64,000 bases of DNA from Bacteroidales bacterium (GCA_023229505.1 JALNZD010000007.1:1-64000), one strand, 5' to 3'. Numbered from the stretch's first letter, positions 1-9,262 are shown. A program made the numbers and translations. Notes: generated by a model not told the origin, from the sequence alone.

Positions 1-158
1 GCTGAGAAATTAACAGGCTCTTGGCCTTGTATCACTGAGTGATGGTATTTTGTTGCGAAAAATCCCCCTGCGCTTCAAAAAATCGGATGGTTATTATTAA
101 AATGGGGGACATTATGGACAGACACTAATTATATAAATTTGTAAAATTCTGATAATTA
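1..158. other. Left-edge stretch with no recognised gene
   Basis: A short open frame from base 1 ends in TGA at 40-42 and could be the last dozen codons of an upstream gene, but nothing identifies it. A TAnnTTTG-like element (TAAATTTG, 134-141) sits just before the ATG at 159 and may be the promoter of the broken ABC exporter. Nothing else was recognised. Confidence 0.3.
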
Positions 159-1134
159 ATGGCCAGATACCACCAACAAAACGGCGACCGGGAAGTAGCA
201 AAGAAAAAGATCACACGGGAAGGCATTAAGAGGCTTTATCGCTTATTCCGCTTCATCGGGCCGCAGAAATACGTCTTTATTGCAGGCCTGGCATTTCTCA
301 TCCTTTCCAGCCTGACCACACTGGTTTTTCCGATGCTTATCGGTGAACTGCTGGATTCAGCAACGAAAGGGACTTTGGATAAAATCAACCAGTTAGGATT
401 TATCCTGATCATCGTTTTCCTCGTAAATGCCGTTTTTTCCTATTTCCGGATTTACCTGTTTGCCGTTGTGACCCAAAAAACGCTGGCATTACTCAGGCAA
501 ACAACCTATAACCACCTGATCAAGCTTCCGATGTCGTTTTTTTCAAGCAGGCGCTGATCCCGGTGGAGAGGTTTATTTGTTTCATTCATCGTCTTTGCCT
601 TGTTCGGCTCTATTATCGGGGTGATCTGGTATGGGGTTTACCTGATCAACCAGGGGGCCGGCCTTTCCACCGGTGATTTGCTGAAATTTGTCCTTTATTC
701 GGTATTTATCGGTGGATCAATCAGTGGGGTGGCTGATCTTTATTCAGATATACAAAGATCGATCGGTGTATTTCCCGGAGGGGTTGGAAACCCTGGTGGG
801 AGAAAGAGGGATCCAATTATCCGGAGGTCAGCGGCAGCGTATTGCCATCGCCCGTGCGATCCTGAAAAACCCGGCTATCCTGATCCTGGATGAAGCCACC
901 AGTTCGCTGGATTCCGAAAATGAACGCCTGGTGCAGGAAGCCCTGGAGAAGCTGATGGAAGGCAGGACCTCCTTCGTGATCGCCCACCGCTTATCCACCA
1001 TTCATAAAGCCGACAAGATCATTGTGATAGACCATGGCGAGGTTAAGGAAATGGGGACACACGAAGAACTGCTTGCCCTGGAGGATGGTATCTACTATCA
1101 GCTTACGAAGCTGCAGATTAATGTGATTGCTTAA
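159..1134 (+). pseudogene. Broken ABC exporter (MsbA/ABCB-type half transporter)
   Basis: Remnant of a membrane export ATPase. Bases 159-557 encode the first ~130 residues with two hydrophobic segments and stop at TGA right after the SFFSSRR motif that precedes the first cytoplasmic loop. Bases ~558-770 encode the TM5-TM6 part (FVSFIVFALFG onwards). The sequence then jumps, with a frame change, to the end of the nucleotide-binding domain at ~770-1134. That part keeps LSGGQ, the Walker B LILDEATSSLD and the AHRLST switch histidine. The TM3-TM4 region and all of the Walker A part are missing, so two internal deletions have occurred. Intact relatives are near 600 residues. The product cannot be active. 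Misassembly is the alternative to real decay. Confidence 0.9.
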
Positions 1135-1139
1135 GGGAA

Positions 1140-1170
1140 GTTGACAAGTAGGCAGTTGACAGTTGACAGT
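1140..1170. repeat. Short tandem array of CAGTTGA heptamers
   Basis: About two and a half copies of CAGTTGA plus a degenerate neighbour, directly after the ABC remnant. The reverse complement (CTGTCAA units) recurs near 11990, 20665 and 22670, so this belongs to the dispersed heptamer repeats of this genome. Confidence 0.65.
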
Positions 1171-1271
1171 CATATGGTAGTGATCAGGATACCGATTTGA
1201 TAAGAAAGCGATAAATCAAATATAGTTCAAGATGTGAAGCAATTAATTTCAATCATAATTGAATTTAATAT

Positions 1272-1279
1272 TACATTTG
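1272..1279 (+). promoter_or_regulatory. Bacteroidota-type -7 element upstream of the ATPase
   Basis: TACATTTG fits the TAnnTTTG -7 consensus of Bacteroidota housekeeping promoters and lies 27 bp before the ATG at 1307. A weak TTTC stands about 21 bp upstream where a -33 TTTG/TTG is expected. Assigned by consensus only. Confidence 0.4.
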
Positions 1280-1306
1280 TAGCATTCATCAATTACAATT
1301 GAAACA

Positions 1307-2530
1307 ATGATATTCCCCTTCAGAAGTTATAAACCCAGGCCTCTCTATATTGAAAGAATAAAACCTTTCATCGGTTTGGATATTATCAAAGTGATTACAG
1401 GCCAACGGCGTGTTGGCAAGAGCTATTTGCTTTATCAGCTTATGGATATGATTAACATTACATACCCAGGCAGTACCATTGTATATCTGAACAAAGAGCT
1501 GGATGAATTTTCAGGTATCACCAATGATAAGGAATTGCTTGAGTTCGTATATCAAAACAAAGGGAAAACGGGTAAAACTTCTCTTTTCATTGATGAAATA
1601 CAGGATATCACCGATTTCGAAAAAGCCCTGCGCAGCCTGCAAGCCGACGGCAGCTATGACATTTATTGCACCGGAAGTAATGCCAGTATGTTATCAGGCG
1701 AGTTGGCAACTTACCTCAGTGGCCGGTATGTTGAATTCAAAGTGTTCAGTCTTTCGTATCCAGAATTTCTGAGCTTCCACCAAAAAGAAGATTCCATTGA
1801 AACATTTACAGAATATCTCCAAAAAGGAGGGTTGCCTTATCTCATCCATTTGCCTGATGAACAGCATATTGTAAATGAATATCTCAGGAATATTTACAGT
1901 ACAATTCTTTTTAAGGATGTTGTAACACGCTACGGAGTAAGAAACGTCCCCTTTCTTGAAAACCTGGTGCGGTTTCTTTGCGATAACACAGGGAGCCTTG
2001 TTTCGGCCAAAAAGATCAGTGATTTTCTGAAATCCCAACGCATCAACATCTCTACACAGGTTGTGTTGAATTATTTGGGATATCTTGAATCGGCGTTTTT
2101 TCTGTTCAAGGCAAACCGCTCTGATATTACCGGGAAAAAAATATTTGAAGTAGGCGAAAAATATTATTTCGAGGACCTTGGCCTGCGGAATTCAATCATT
2201 GGATACAAAGTTGCCGACATTGGTAAGATCCTTGAAAATATCGTGTATATTCACCTTAAGATTGCTGGATTTACTATCTATGTGGGAAAATCGGGGGATA
2301 AAGAGGTGGATTTTATTTGCGAAAAAAACGGAGAAAGGATTTATGTACAGGTTTGTTACCTGTTATCAAGCCAGGAAACGATCCAACGGGAATATGGCAG
2401 CCTGATGGAAATACCGGATAATTATCCCAAATACCTGGTGACTATGGATGATGTGGGTAAAACGACCAGTTACAAGGGTATAGAACATTTTCATGCAAAA
2501 GATTTTTGCTTGAATCTGATGGCAAAATGA
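1307..2530 (+). CDS. AAA-family ATPase with DUF4143 domain
   Basis: A 407-residue P-loop protein of the AAA_14/DUF4143 family, common in Bacteroidota and archaea but of unknown cellular role. The N-terminal third has a Walker A (GQRRVGKSY, ~residues 28-36) and Walker B (LFIDEIQD, ~103-110). A DUF4143 winged-helix region follows from ~200. Near the C-terminus KEVDFIC...YVQVCY resembles the D-x(n)-ExK-type core of restriction-like nucleases, although the usual E-x-K is replaced by Q-V. The gene stands alone between two pseudogenes, and the ATG at 1307 follows a plausible promoter. Family members are sometimes proposed as toxins or DNA-handling accessory ATPases; neither is shown here. Confidence 0.85.
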   Translation: MIFPFRSYKPRPLYIERIKPFIGLDIIKVITGQRRVGKSYLLYQLMDMINITYPGSTIVYLNKELDEFSGITNDKELLEFVYQNKGKTGKTSLFIDEIQDITDFEKALRSLQADGSYDIYCTGSNASMLSGELATYLSGRYVEFKVFSLSYPEFLSFHQKEDSIETFTEYLQKGGLPYLIHLPDEQHIVNEYLRNIYSTILFKDVVTRYGVRNVPFLENLVRFLCDNTGSLVSAKKISDFLKSQRINISTQVVLNYLGYLESAFFLFKANRSDITGKKIFEVGEKYYFEDLGLRNSIIGYKVADIGKILENIVYIHLKIAGFTIYVGKSGDKEVDFICEKNGERIYVQVCYLLSSQETIQREYGSLMEIPDNYPKYLVTMDDVGKTTSYKGIEHFHAKDFCLNLMAK

Positions 2531-2612
2531 AACCTGTGATTGACAAAACCCTCAGGGCTTATCTGAATTGTTTATCAAAACTGGCTGGAAGTTAAAAAAA
2601 ACTACCACAATT

Positions 2613-2844
2613 TTATAATTTTCTTCGCCATCTTAATGACCTTCCCCAGGGTTTCCAACCCTCGGGTTGGAAACCCTTCCTTTCCTCACGATAATAGCTG
2701 ATTGTCCGCTCCAATGCCTCCTCATGGCTGTATTTCGGCTTAAACCCGAAATCGCGCCGGAACGAGAAGCTCCCTTATGATGGCTTTTCCTAAAAACCCG
2801 GCCCCACCGGTAACCAGGACATTATATTTTTTCTGTGAGAACAT
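2613..2844 (-). pseudogene. Internally deleted NAD-dependent epimerase/dehydratase
   Basis: Reading from the ATG at 2844, the first ~25 codons give MFSQKKYNVLVTGGAGFLG, the Rossmann GxxGxxG start of an extended short-chain dehydrogenase (nucleotide-sugar epimerase or 3-beta-HSD-like). After REL the frame changes and the next ~35 codons (FGFKPKYSHEEALERTISYY) match the typical C-terminal end of such enzymes. Roughly 250 codons are missing. A 28-bp inverted repeat at 2649-2676 lies inside the C-terminal part and alters the last codons. The remnant is non-functional. Confidence 0.8.
2649..2676. repeat. Inverted repeat, 13-bp perfect arms
   Basis: GGGTTTCCAACCC and its exact reverse complement are separated by TC. 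It lies inside the tail of the epimerase remnant and so looks inserted. A related half-sequence (GGATTTCCAACCTGAG) occurs near 3564. It could fold as a terminator-like hairpin. Confidence 0.75.
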
Positions 2845-2889
2845 AATTTATCTTTGACATAAATTTCAGCCTGCAAAGAAACAAAGAAT

Positions 2890-3561
2890 ATGAGAAAAGA
2901 GATGTATCTCATTCGCGGTAATGCAAAAGAAGATCACCGGCATTTTACTGACCGCATACTAAACATGGCTATTACAACAGCAGAGCTAATCAATCCGGAG
3001 GCCCTTAAGGTTACCCTGACACAGGAGCCTCCTCCAAAAATATCTGTCATCCCGTTCAGGAAAAGCAAGATAGCTGTTTTCTCTGTTTATAAAGAAGATC
3101 ATGTAAAGGTTGATTTTTTAATGAAATCCGAAGGATTTGCCGGGGCCTTCACGGTAGAGGAAGCGCTCCCGGTGTCTTATGAAAAAACATGGGCTGATCG
3201 TGAACCGACGCCGGGCATCTGCCTGCTCACCCTTTTCCACCGGAAACCGGGGATCAGTTATGATACTTTCATCCACCGCTGGCACAACGGCCACACCCCC
3301 CTGTCACTAAAGCTTCATCCCCTGTGGAATTACAACCGGAATGTCGTTATTCAAAAGATTTCTGAACATCCTGACTGGTACGACGGCATTGTGGAAGAGC
3401 AAACCTGTACCAGGTCGGAACTGATGAATCCATTTAAGTTTTTTGGCAATCCCCTGGAGATAGCTGGCAATATGTACGCGGTTTATACTGATACCAAATC
3501 GTTTCTGGATTATAAAAGAATTGAAACCTACCTGGCGATGGAATATCACATCGTGAGTTAA
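2890..3561 (+). CDS. EthD-like dimeric alpha/beta-barrel protein
   Basis: A 223-residue protein of two ferredoxin-like halves. The second half (from ~113) has the EthD/stress-responsive A/B-barrel signature around LLTLFHRKPGISYDTFIHRW and HNGHTPLSLKLHPLWNYNRN, that is, the conserved W-x-x-x-H-x-P-L pattern. EthD proteins bind small hydrophobic substrates, and some assist ring-cleaving oxidations; the substrate here cannot be told. There is no signal peptide, so it is cytoplasmic. It ends 18 bp before acetoacetyl-CoA synthetase on the same strand and is probably co-transcribed, which suggests a role in short-chain acid metabolism. Confidence 0.7.
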   Translation: MRKEMYLIRGNAKEDHRHFTDRILNMAITTAELINPEALKVTLTQEPPPKISVIPFRKSKIAVFSVYKEDHVKVDFLMKSEGFAGAFTVEEALPVSYEKTWADREPTPGICLLTLFHRKPGISYDTFIHRWHNGHTPLSLKLHPLWNYNRNVVIQKISEHPDWYDGIVEEQTCTRSELMNPFKFFGNPLEIAGNMYAVYTDTKSFLDYKRIETYLAMEYHIVS

Positions 3562-3579
3562 CAGGATTTCCAACCTGAG

Positions 3580-5559
3580 ATGTCATCTCAAAATCAAATC
3601 AAAATAACTAAACCAATGGAATATAAACGTCTCTGGACCCCGGACACTGATCTTGCTAAAAAGTCACAGATGTGCCAATATATGGAGTTTGTGAACGCCT
3701 ATTCTGACAGGAAGTTTAAAACCTATGACGAGCTCCACCGCTGGAGCGTAGAAAACATTCAGGCATTCTGGGGAACTTTCTGGCATTACAGCGGGATCAA
3801 ATTTTCCGTTGATTTCGACCAGGTTGTGGATGATCCGAAGAAAATGCCTGGTGCCAGATGGTTTCACGGGGCCCGGCTCAACTTCGCCGAAAACCTGCTG
3901 CAACGGCGCGACAATCATCCGGCCATCATTTTTCGTGGTGAAAACGGCTACACACGGATATTCTCCTTCGGTGAATTATACGAAGAGATCCACCGTGTGG
4001 CCGAAGGCCTGAAGCGGCTTGGCGTGAGTAAGGGTGATCGGATTGGGGCCTTTATGCCCAATATACCGGAAACCGTTATCGCCATGCTGGCCGCGGCTTC
4101 CCTAGGCGCCATCTGGTCGTCGACCTCGCCCGATTTCGGGATCAAAGGGGTGCTCGACCGGTTCAGCCAGATCGAGCCGAAGATAATCTTCGCCGTGGAT
4201 GGCTATTTCTATAACGGAAAACATTTCGATTCGCAGGAAAAACTCCGTGGAATCCTTGGGGAGCTTCCTACCATTGAACACGTGGTGATGGTTAATTTCA
4301 CCGGGAAGCCCGATTTGGAAGGTATCCCAAATGCTATATCCTGGGAAGCTTTGGCATTACCGGTTGAAGGAGATATGAACTTCGTTCAGCTCCCCTTCGA
4401 CCATCCGCTTTACATCATGTACTCTTCCGGCACTACGGGCCTGCCGAAAAGCATTGTCCATTCCGCAGGCGGCACCCTGATCCAGCACCTGAAAGAACTT
4501 AAACTGCATTGCGATGTACGCCCGGATGACGTTGTCTTCTATTTCACCACATGTGGCTGGATGATGTGGAACTGGTTCGTGAGCAGCCTCGCTCTTGGCG
4601 CCACTATCGTCTGTTTCGACGGAAATCCTTTCTATCCCGGACCGGAAGCGCTTCTCCAACTGGCTGATGAACTGAAATTTACCCTCTTCGGTACCAGTGC
4701 CAAATACATTGCCTCTCTCCAGCAAGCCGGCGTCAAGCCAAAAGAAATATCAGGCTTTCCTTACCTTAGAGCCATAACTTCAACAGGATCCCCATTGGCT
4801 GATGAAAGCTTTGAATATGTTTACGACAAATGGAAAAAGGATGTTCAGCTATCTTCTATCTCAGGCGGTACTGATATTATCTCCTGTTTTATGCTGGGGA
4901 GCCCCATTTTGCCCGTTTATCGCGGAGAGATCCAATGCCGCGGGCTGGGTATGGATGTTGATTGCTTTGATGACAGCGGAAAGCCGGTCATTGATAAACA
5001 GGGCGAACTGGTTTGCAAGTCCGCGTTCCCCTCCATGCCCATCTATTTCTGGAATGACCCGGATGGCAGGAAATACCACAGTGCCTATTTTGAGAACTTC
5101 CCTGGAATATGGTGCCATGGCGATTATATGGTGCTAAGCCCGCATGGCGGGATCACCATGCTTGGCCGGTCTGATGCCACGCTGAACCCCGGCGGCGTTC
5201 GGATCGGAACGGCTGAGATCTACCGGGTGGTGGAAAATATGGAAGAAATCGAAGATTCAGTGGTTATCGGGCAACAATTTGAAGGAGACGAAAGGGTAAT
5301 CCTGTTTGTAAAGATGAAACCAGGTTTTGAACTGAACGAAGATCTTCTCAAAAAAATCCGGACCAGTATCCGCCAGCAATGCAGCCCCCGGCATGTTCCG
5401 GCTGTAATCCTCACCACACCTGACGTGCCGTATACCATCAACGGGAAAAAAGTAGAGGTTGCCGTAAAAAAACTCATCCAAGGGCAGGAAGTCAAAAACC
5501 AGGATGCGCTGAGGAACCCGGAGTGTTTGGAATTTTATAAGTTAGTGGTTATTGGTTAG
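3580..5559 (+). CDS. aacS: Acetoacetyl-CoA synthetase
   Basis: Converts acetoacetate, ATP and CoA to acetoacetyl-CoA (EC 6.2.1.16), allowing use of ketone bodies. It has 659 residues, the usual length. The ANL-superfamily core is clear: P-loop-like YSSGTTGLPK (~283-292), the A5 motif region SISGGTD (~427-433), the hinge and A8 GGVRIGTAEIYRVVE (~535-550) and the A10 lysine in INGKKVE (~628). The N-terminal ACAS_N domain includes FWGTFWHYSGI. ATG at 3580 is used; a second ATG at 3616 (MEYKRLW) aligns better with the family start and may be the real one. The last codons (KLVVIG) and the stop come from a GGTTAGT/GGTTATT tandem repeat, so the C-terminus is repeat-derived. Confidence 0.9.
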   Translation: MSSQNQIKITKPMEYKRLWTPDTDLAKKSQMCQYMEFVNAYSDRKFKTYDELHRWSVENIQAFWGTFWHYSGIKFSVDFDQVVDDPKKMPGARWFHGARLNFAENLLQRRDNHPAIIFRGENGYTRIFSFGELYEEIHRVAEGLKRLGVSKGDRIGAFMPNIPETVIAMLAAASLGAIWSSTSPDFGIKGVLDRFSQIEPKIIFAVDGYFYNGKHFDSQEKLRGILGELPTIEHVVMVNFTGKPDLEGIPNAISWEALALPVEGDMNFVQLPFDHPLYIMYSSGTTGLPKSIVHSAGGTLIQHLKELKLHCDVRPDDVVFYFTTCGWMMWNWFVSSLALGATIVCFDGNPFYPGPEALLQLADELKFTLFGTSAKYIASLQQAGVKPKEISGFPYLRAITSTGSPLADESFEYVYDKWKKDVQLSSISGGTDIISCFMLGSPILPVYRGEIQCRGLGMDVDCFDDSGKPVIDKQGELVCKSAFPSMPIYFWNDPDGRKYHSAYFENFPGIWCHGDYMVLSPHGGITMLGRSDATLNPGGVRIGTAEIYRVVENMEEIEDSVVIGQQFEGDERVILFVKMKPGFELNEDLLKKIRTSIRQQCSPRHVPAVILTTPDVPYTINGKKVEVAVKKLIQGQEVKNQDALRNPECLEFYKLVVIG

Positions 5560-5577
5560 TGGTTATTGGTTAGTGGT
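5541..5577. repeat. GGTTAGT/GGTTATT heptamer array at the end of aacS
   Basis: Five alternating heptamers run across the stop codon of the synthetase gene and supply its final codons. Same class as the other 7-8 bp arrays in the window but a different unit. Confidence 0.75.
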
Positions 5578-5633
5578 GGTCATAAAGTTGTCATTAGGTA
5601 GTCAATTACCCAATAACCATTAATCATTCCTCA

Positions 5634-8267
5634 CTAAAAACTAAACTTAACTGACAGAAATACCTGGGAAGGACGTAAAAAATAACTGGATTCCCAAACT
5701 ATGAAGGCATTTGCCTGGTATGTTGTATAGGTTTTACTGTTGAAGATGTTGTTCCAGCGGAATTCGACATCAATTTTTCGTTTTGTAATTGTGTAACGGT
5801 ATAGAAAATCAACAAAGAGGTTATTGTCGCCCTGGCATTTGTAATATTCGGATGAAATGCTGATCAGTTGGCTTTTTGTTGGAAAAGCAAAGACATTGAA
5901 GTTGTTTCTCAAGATGGAAATGTTGCCCTTCTTTTCATTTTCGATAAAGGTTTGAATATAACTTGCATTTAATCCATATTCTGCATTCAGCCATTTGGTT
6001 ATGCGAATATTTAGCTCGGGTTTGAAGTTGAACAATATACTTGTGGCAATAAATAATTCTCCATTCATCAATGACTTTCCCCGGCGCTGATTGTAGTTAG
6101 CATGAAAGCTGATGGTTGTTTTAGTTACAGCAAAATACTTACTGGTATATGCCTGCAGGTTATGGGAATAGCTTGTATTAGGCAACTCAACCGCTTGTAT
6201 TATAGTTGTCCCGTCAGACTGAACTTTGTTACCGTATATCAAGTTATTATGACTAAAAACATAGATATAGCTGAAGGAGTTAAAAAAGGAAGTGATAGGG
6301 TTGCGGTATGACAGATTCAATGAAAAATTGTTACTGGAAGTTTCTGAAAGGGGCGCTGCATTCTGGCTAAGGTCACGATAGTTTCTCAGGATAAAACCGA
6401 AGTTTACCCTGTCAATGTCGCCTAATCGGTTGGCATAGCTCCATGAGCCTCTCACGCGCCAAAAACCGTTAATCCGGTAATCCACCGATAGATGAGGATC
6501 GAACAGTAAGCGGCTGAGTTTCTGCTCCCCTTCTGATGTCAAATCATCCATATATATCTGTTGCCAGCTAAGCGGTAGCCTGGCCTTGAGTGTAAGGCCT
6601 GACTTTCTGTATTCAACTTCAGTTTGCAAATAGGCGCGGGTATGGCGGCCGTCAAGTTTATTGATAAAGCTGGGTCCGGCTTCACGCTCTTCTTCCTGCT
6701 GTGTGATAAAGATATTACTTTCGAGCATCTGCCGGCGGTAAGCTATACCTAGCCGGGGATTGATATTTAGTCTTTTCCAACTCAACACCAGGCTGGCTGA
6801 GTGGTCAGCATAAAAGTGTTTCAAATCCATTTGCTGGAGTACCTTTTTGTAAGACTCACCATAGTTCAGGTTCTCCTCGAACTGGCCGGGGCTAACTGCC
6901 AGGCTATGCGGACTATGGTCGTAAGTAATAAAGGACCAAAATTCCACCAGATATTTACCCACCGGGTTTACTGTTCTCAATTCGTTTGAAATGGCCTTAA
7001 AAGGATCTTTCAGTGATTGGACAATATCTTCACTTCCTGTATTAATCACTCCCGTCTGTTTGTCCCATCGCGATTGTATCTTCAACTCATTATTCAGGTA
7101 ATTGTTCTTAACATTGCGGGTTAGTGTGAACTCACTATTCAGGTAATTGTCGTGAAGCCGGTTATTGAAATCTTCTGTAAATGTTAGGGTGTCGCTAGGA
7201 GTATAGAGAGTGCGTTGCAGGGCAGCCTGTTCCCCTTGAATGTCGTTTATATAATAAAGGTTGGCTCTTAACTGAAAATCCCGGCTGATGCGCTGTAGTC
7301 CATTGAAATTAAGTAAGTTTATGTTGTTATCAAGGTAACGGTTCATGGAAATTTCAGGAGGATTTACATCTATTATTTGTAACATTCCAGGGTTTTCAGC
7401 AGGGCGGTCTACATTCTTGAGTAAATCTTCCAGGGTCAAAACTTTGAGTTGTTGAGAAACATCATTACCCGTGTTGTTGGTTTGATAAGAAGCTAACACT
7501 TGAAAGTTTTTGGTGAAGATCATGGGCGTAATGTTAACATCCCAAAGAAAAGGCTTGACCCCTGTTCCCAGTTTGGCAGTACCTGTGGTGGTGATATCGT
7601 GTTTGAGCTTAAGGTTAAGTGAAGGCTGGTAGGATGTGGTTCGTTCTTCCAGAATTCGGATTGGCTGGTGATTTTCGAGTATTTCAACGACGCTGACAGA
7701 GCTTTGGGGGAGATTTTTACTTACAACCCCATAACGGCCATCCATCAGGTCGAGCCCTTCCACGTAAAACTTTTGAAGAGGTACTCCCTGGTAAAGAATA
7801 CGTCCGTTGGGTTCAACTTCTATACCCGGCATACGGCGCAATACATCTTCTATCGCCCTGTCCTCTTTTACCGCGAACGAACTTACCAGATAGCTGATGG
7901 TGTCACCCCTTTGTTCGATGGGTGATGCTTTTATCGTGATGCCTTTCAATTGTTTTACATCAGGAAGAAGCTCGAATTGCAAGTTTTGTGAGGTATTGGC
8001 AATGCTACGGTATTCTTTGCGGTATTGAATGGAACTCACCTCAATATCAAGGCTGTCTGAAGTGCTGTTTACACTGGTTTGGAAATGCCCCTGATCATCG
8101 CTTACCGCGAAAGCCACAAGCACCTTACTGCCAGGATTATACACCAGTATATTGATATTTGACAAGGCTTCACCTTCGGTATTCATCACCCGACCCTGAA
8201 GGTTCACCTGCCCCCAAAGGTTTTGCCAGAAAAGCAATGTAATTATAAACGCTGCTAAAAATCGCAT
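5634..8267 (-). CDS. Outer membrane beta-barrel receptor-like protein (TonB-receptor fold, GLPGLI-linked)
   Basis: An 877-residue predicted outer membrane protein. Residues 1-19 are a signal peptide ending LWGQ. A carboxypeptidase-regulatory-like beta-sandwich (~20-105) follows, then a plug-like domain (~115-235, with IEDVLRRMPGIEVEPNGRILYQG and FYVEGLDLMDGRYG). A long aromatic-rich barrel ends in FLSVKFSF with the terminal Phe typical of BAM substrates. No clear TonB box was seen. It is the last gene of a minus-strand set: small peptide (9466), GLPGLI protein (9119), this receptor. In Bacteroidota this receptor type commonly accompanies GLPGLI proteins; a role in handling a secreted peptide or its ligand is inference. 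A decayed copy of its 5' end lies at 10124-10246. Confidence 0.8.
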   Translation of the reverse strand: MRFLAAFIITLLFWQNLWGQVNLQGRVMNTEGEALSNINILVYNPGSKVLVAFAVSDDQGHFQTSVNSTSDSLDIEVSSIQYRKEYRSIANTSQNLQFELLPDVKQLKGITIKASPIEQRGDTISYLVSSFAVKEDRAIEDVLRRMPGIEVEPNGRILYQGVPLQKFYVEGLDLMDGRYGVVSKNLPQSSVSVVEILENHQPIRILEERTTSYQPSLNLKLKHDITTTGTAKLGTGVKPFLWDVNITPMIFTKNFQVLASYQTNNTGNDVSQQLKVLTLEDLLKNVDRPAENPGMLQIIDVNPPEISMNRYLDNNINLLNFNGLQRISRDFQLRANLYYINDIQGEQAALQRTLYTPSDTLTFTEDFNNRLHDNYLNSEFTLTRNVKNNYLNNELKIQSRWDKQTGVINTGSEDIVQSLKDPFKAISNELRTVNPVGKYLVEFWSFITYDHSPHSLAVSPGQFEENLNYGESYKKVLQQMDLKHFYADHSASLVLSWKRLNINPRLGIAYRRQMLESNIFITQQEEEREAGPSFINKLDGRHTRAYLQTEVEYRKSGLTLKARLPLSWQQIYMDDLTSEGEQKLSRLLFDPHLSVDYRINGFWRVRGSWSYANRLGDIDRVNFGFILRNYRDLSQNAAPLSETSSNNFSLNLSYRNPITSFFNSFSYIYVFSHNNLIYGNKVQSDGTTIIQAVELPNTSYSHNLQAYTSKYFAVTKTTISFHANYNQRRGKSLMNGELFIATSILFNFKPELNIRITKWLNAEYGLNASYIQTFIENEKKGNISILRNNFNVFAFPTKSQLISISSEYYKCQGDNNLFVDFLYRYTITKRKIDVEFRWNNIFNSKTYTTYQANAFIVWESSYFLRPSQVFLSVKFSF

Positions 8268-8300
8268 ATGACTGGTACCCGCTGGCTTTCAATTTATATT

Positions 8301-9119
8301 TTACTTTCGCTTTAACTCGATGGGATTGTTATCCTCGGCCATCATTCTCACGGCACTTTGTTGTTCTTCGTCACTGAAGCCTCTGTTTTTTGCCCAACTT
8401 AAAATGTTATCACGATGAGCATCTTTGGCTTTAAAAAAACCCTGTTTTGTGGTTTCAATGTATTGCCTTTCCGCATATTTAATCATAAGTTCATTTGAAG
8501 GTTTTTCGATAGATACCAGTTCAAACACATAATGATTACGGGTATCATAAACCGTTATAATCAAACCAGGCAGGCCATTGAATACATAGGGACCGTCATT
8601 TGAAGGAATTTCAGGACTAAACCAGGCAACCCAGCTTCTGCCTCCAAAATCGCAGGTGGCTTTTTGTGCTTTGTATCCATTGATAGTAGTCGTATCATTA
8701 TCTAATTGCCACTTAAACAAATCAAGGTTTTCTTCATATTTTAGATGATTAGGAGAAACATAATCAGTAAAGGAAATTTTTCCTTTAGGAAAATTCTTAT
8801 AAATCCTGTACACAAGATGTGGCATGGGGGGCCTTTGATTCAAATACTCCTGAAGTTGAGATTCAGTGGCGATTTTTTTCATGTCATTTTCGAAAACATA
8901 AGAATTATTGCTTAAAAATTGACTGATATTTTTTCCTAAAAAAAGCAACATATTATCCTGCCTTATAAAGTTTGGATTTAACGAATCTTCCTGATATTTC
9001 AATGAATAAGTAACGACATATTCAGCCGGTTCCAAGTCTTTTACGGGATAGTCGGCCAGCAATTGTGAGAATGAAGGCTCAGACCATATTATTATAATAA
9101 TGATAAAAAGTATTCGCAT
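8301..9119 (-). CDS. GLPGLI family protein
   Basis: A 272-residue exported protein with an N-terminal hydrophobic signal (MRILFIIIIIIWSEPSFSQ). The family signature is plain: PYVFNGLPGLIITVYDT (~residues 177-193), preceded by the conserved GGRSWVAWFSPEIP. The family is confined almost entirely to Bacteroidota and has no known biochemical role. The C-terminal end NNPIELKRK is shared with the broken second copy at 10280-10748, which confirms a duplication. It starts 33 bp upstream of the receptor gene and is surely co-transcribed with it. Confidence 0.9.
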   Translation of the reverse strand: MRILFIIIIIIWSEPSFSQLLADYPVKDLEPAEYVVTYSLKYQEDSLNPNFIRQDNMLLFLGKNISQFLSNNSYVFENDMKKIATESQLQEYLNQRPPMPHLVYRIYKNFPKGKISFTDYVSPNHLKYEENLDLFKWQLDNDTTTINGYKAQKATCDFGGRSWVAWFSPEIPSNDGPYVFNGLPGLIITVYDTRNHYVFELVSIEKPSNELMIKYAERQYIETTKQGFFKAKDAHRDNILSWAKNRGFSDEEQQSAVRMMAEDNNPIELKRK

Positions 9120-9158
9120 GATAAAATATTTTTAAATTAGAATCATAATGATGATTAG

Positions 9159-9256
9159 TTTGTCAAATTAAATATAATGAAATTGAAATAGAAACTTAGT
9201 TCTATACTGATTTCGTCAGATAGAACTAAGTTTCATTACTTTGTCAAATTAAATAT
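9159..9256. promoter_or_regulatory. Strong hairpin flanked by 17-bp direct repeats, between peptide and GLPGLI genes
   Basis: Two identical copies of TTTGTCAAATTAAATAT stand at 9159-9175 and 9240-9256. Between them, 9191-9205 (GAAACTTAGTTCTAT) pairs perfectly with 9220-9234, and CTGA/TCAG close the stem over a TTTCG loop. The whole lies in the 143-bp gap downstream of the peptide gene and upstream of the GLPGLI gene in the direction of transcription. It could be a terminator or processing site making peptide mRNA outnumber the receptor mRNA, or a small mobile repeat. Function is inferred. Confidence 0.6.
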
Positions 9257-9262
9257 TTCATC

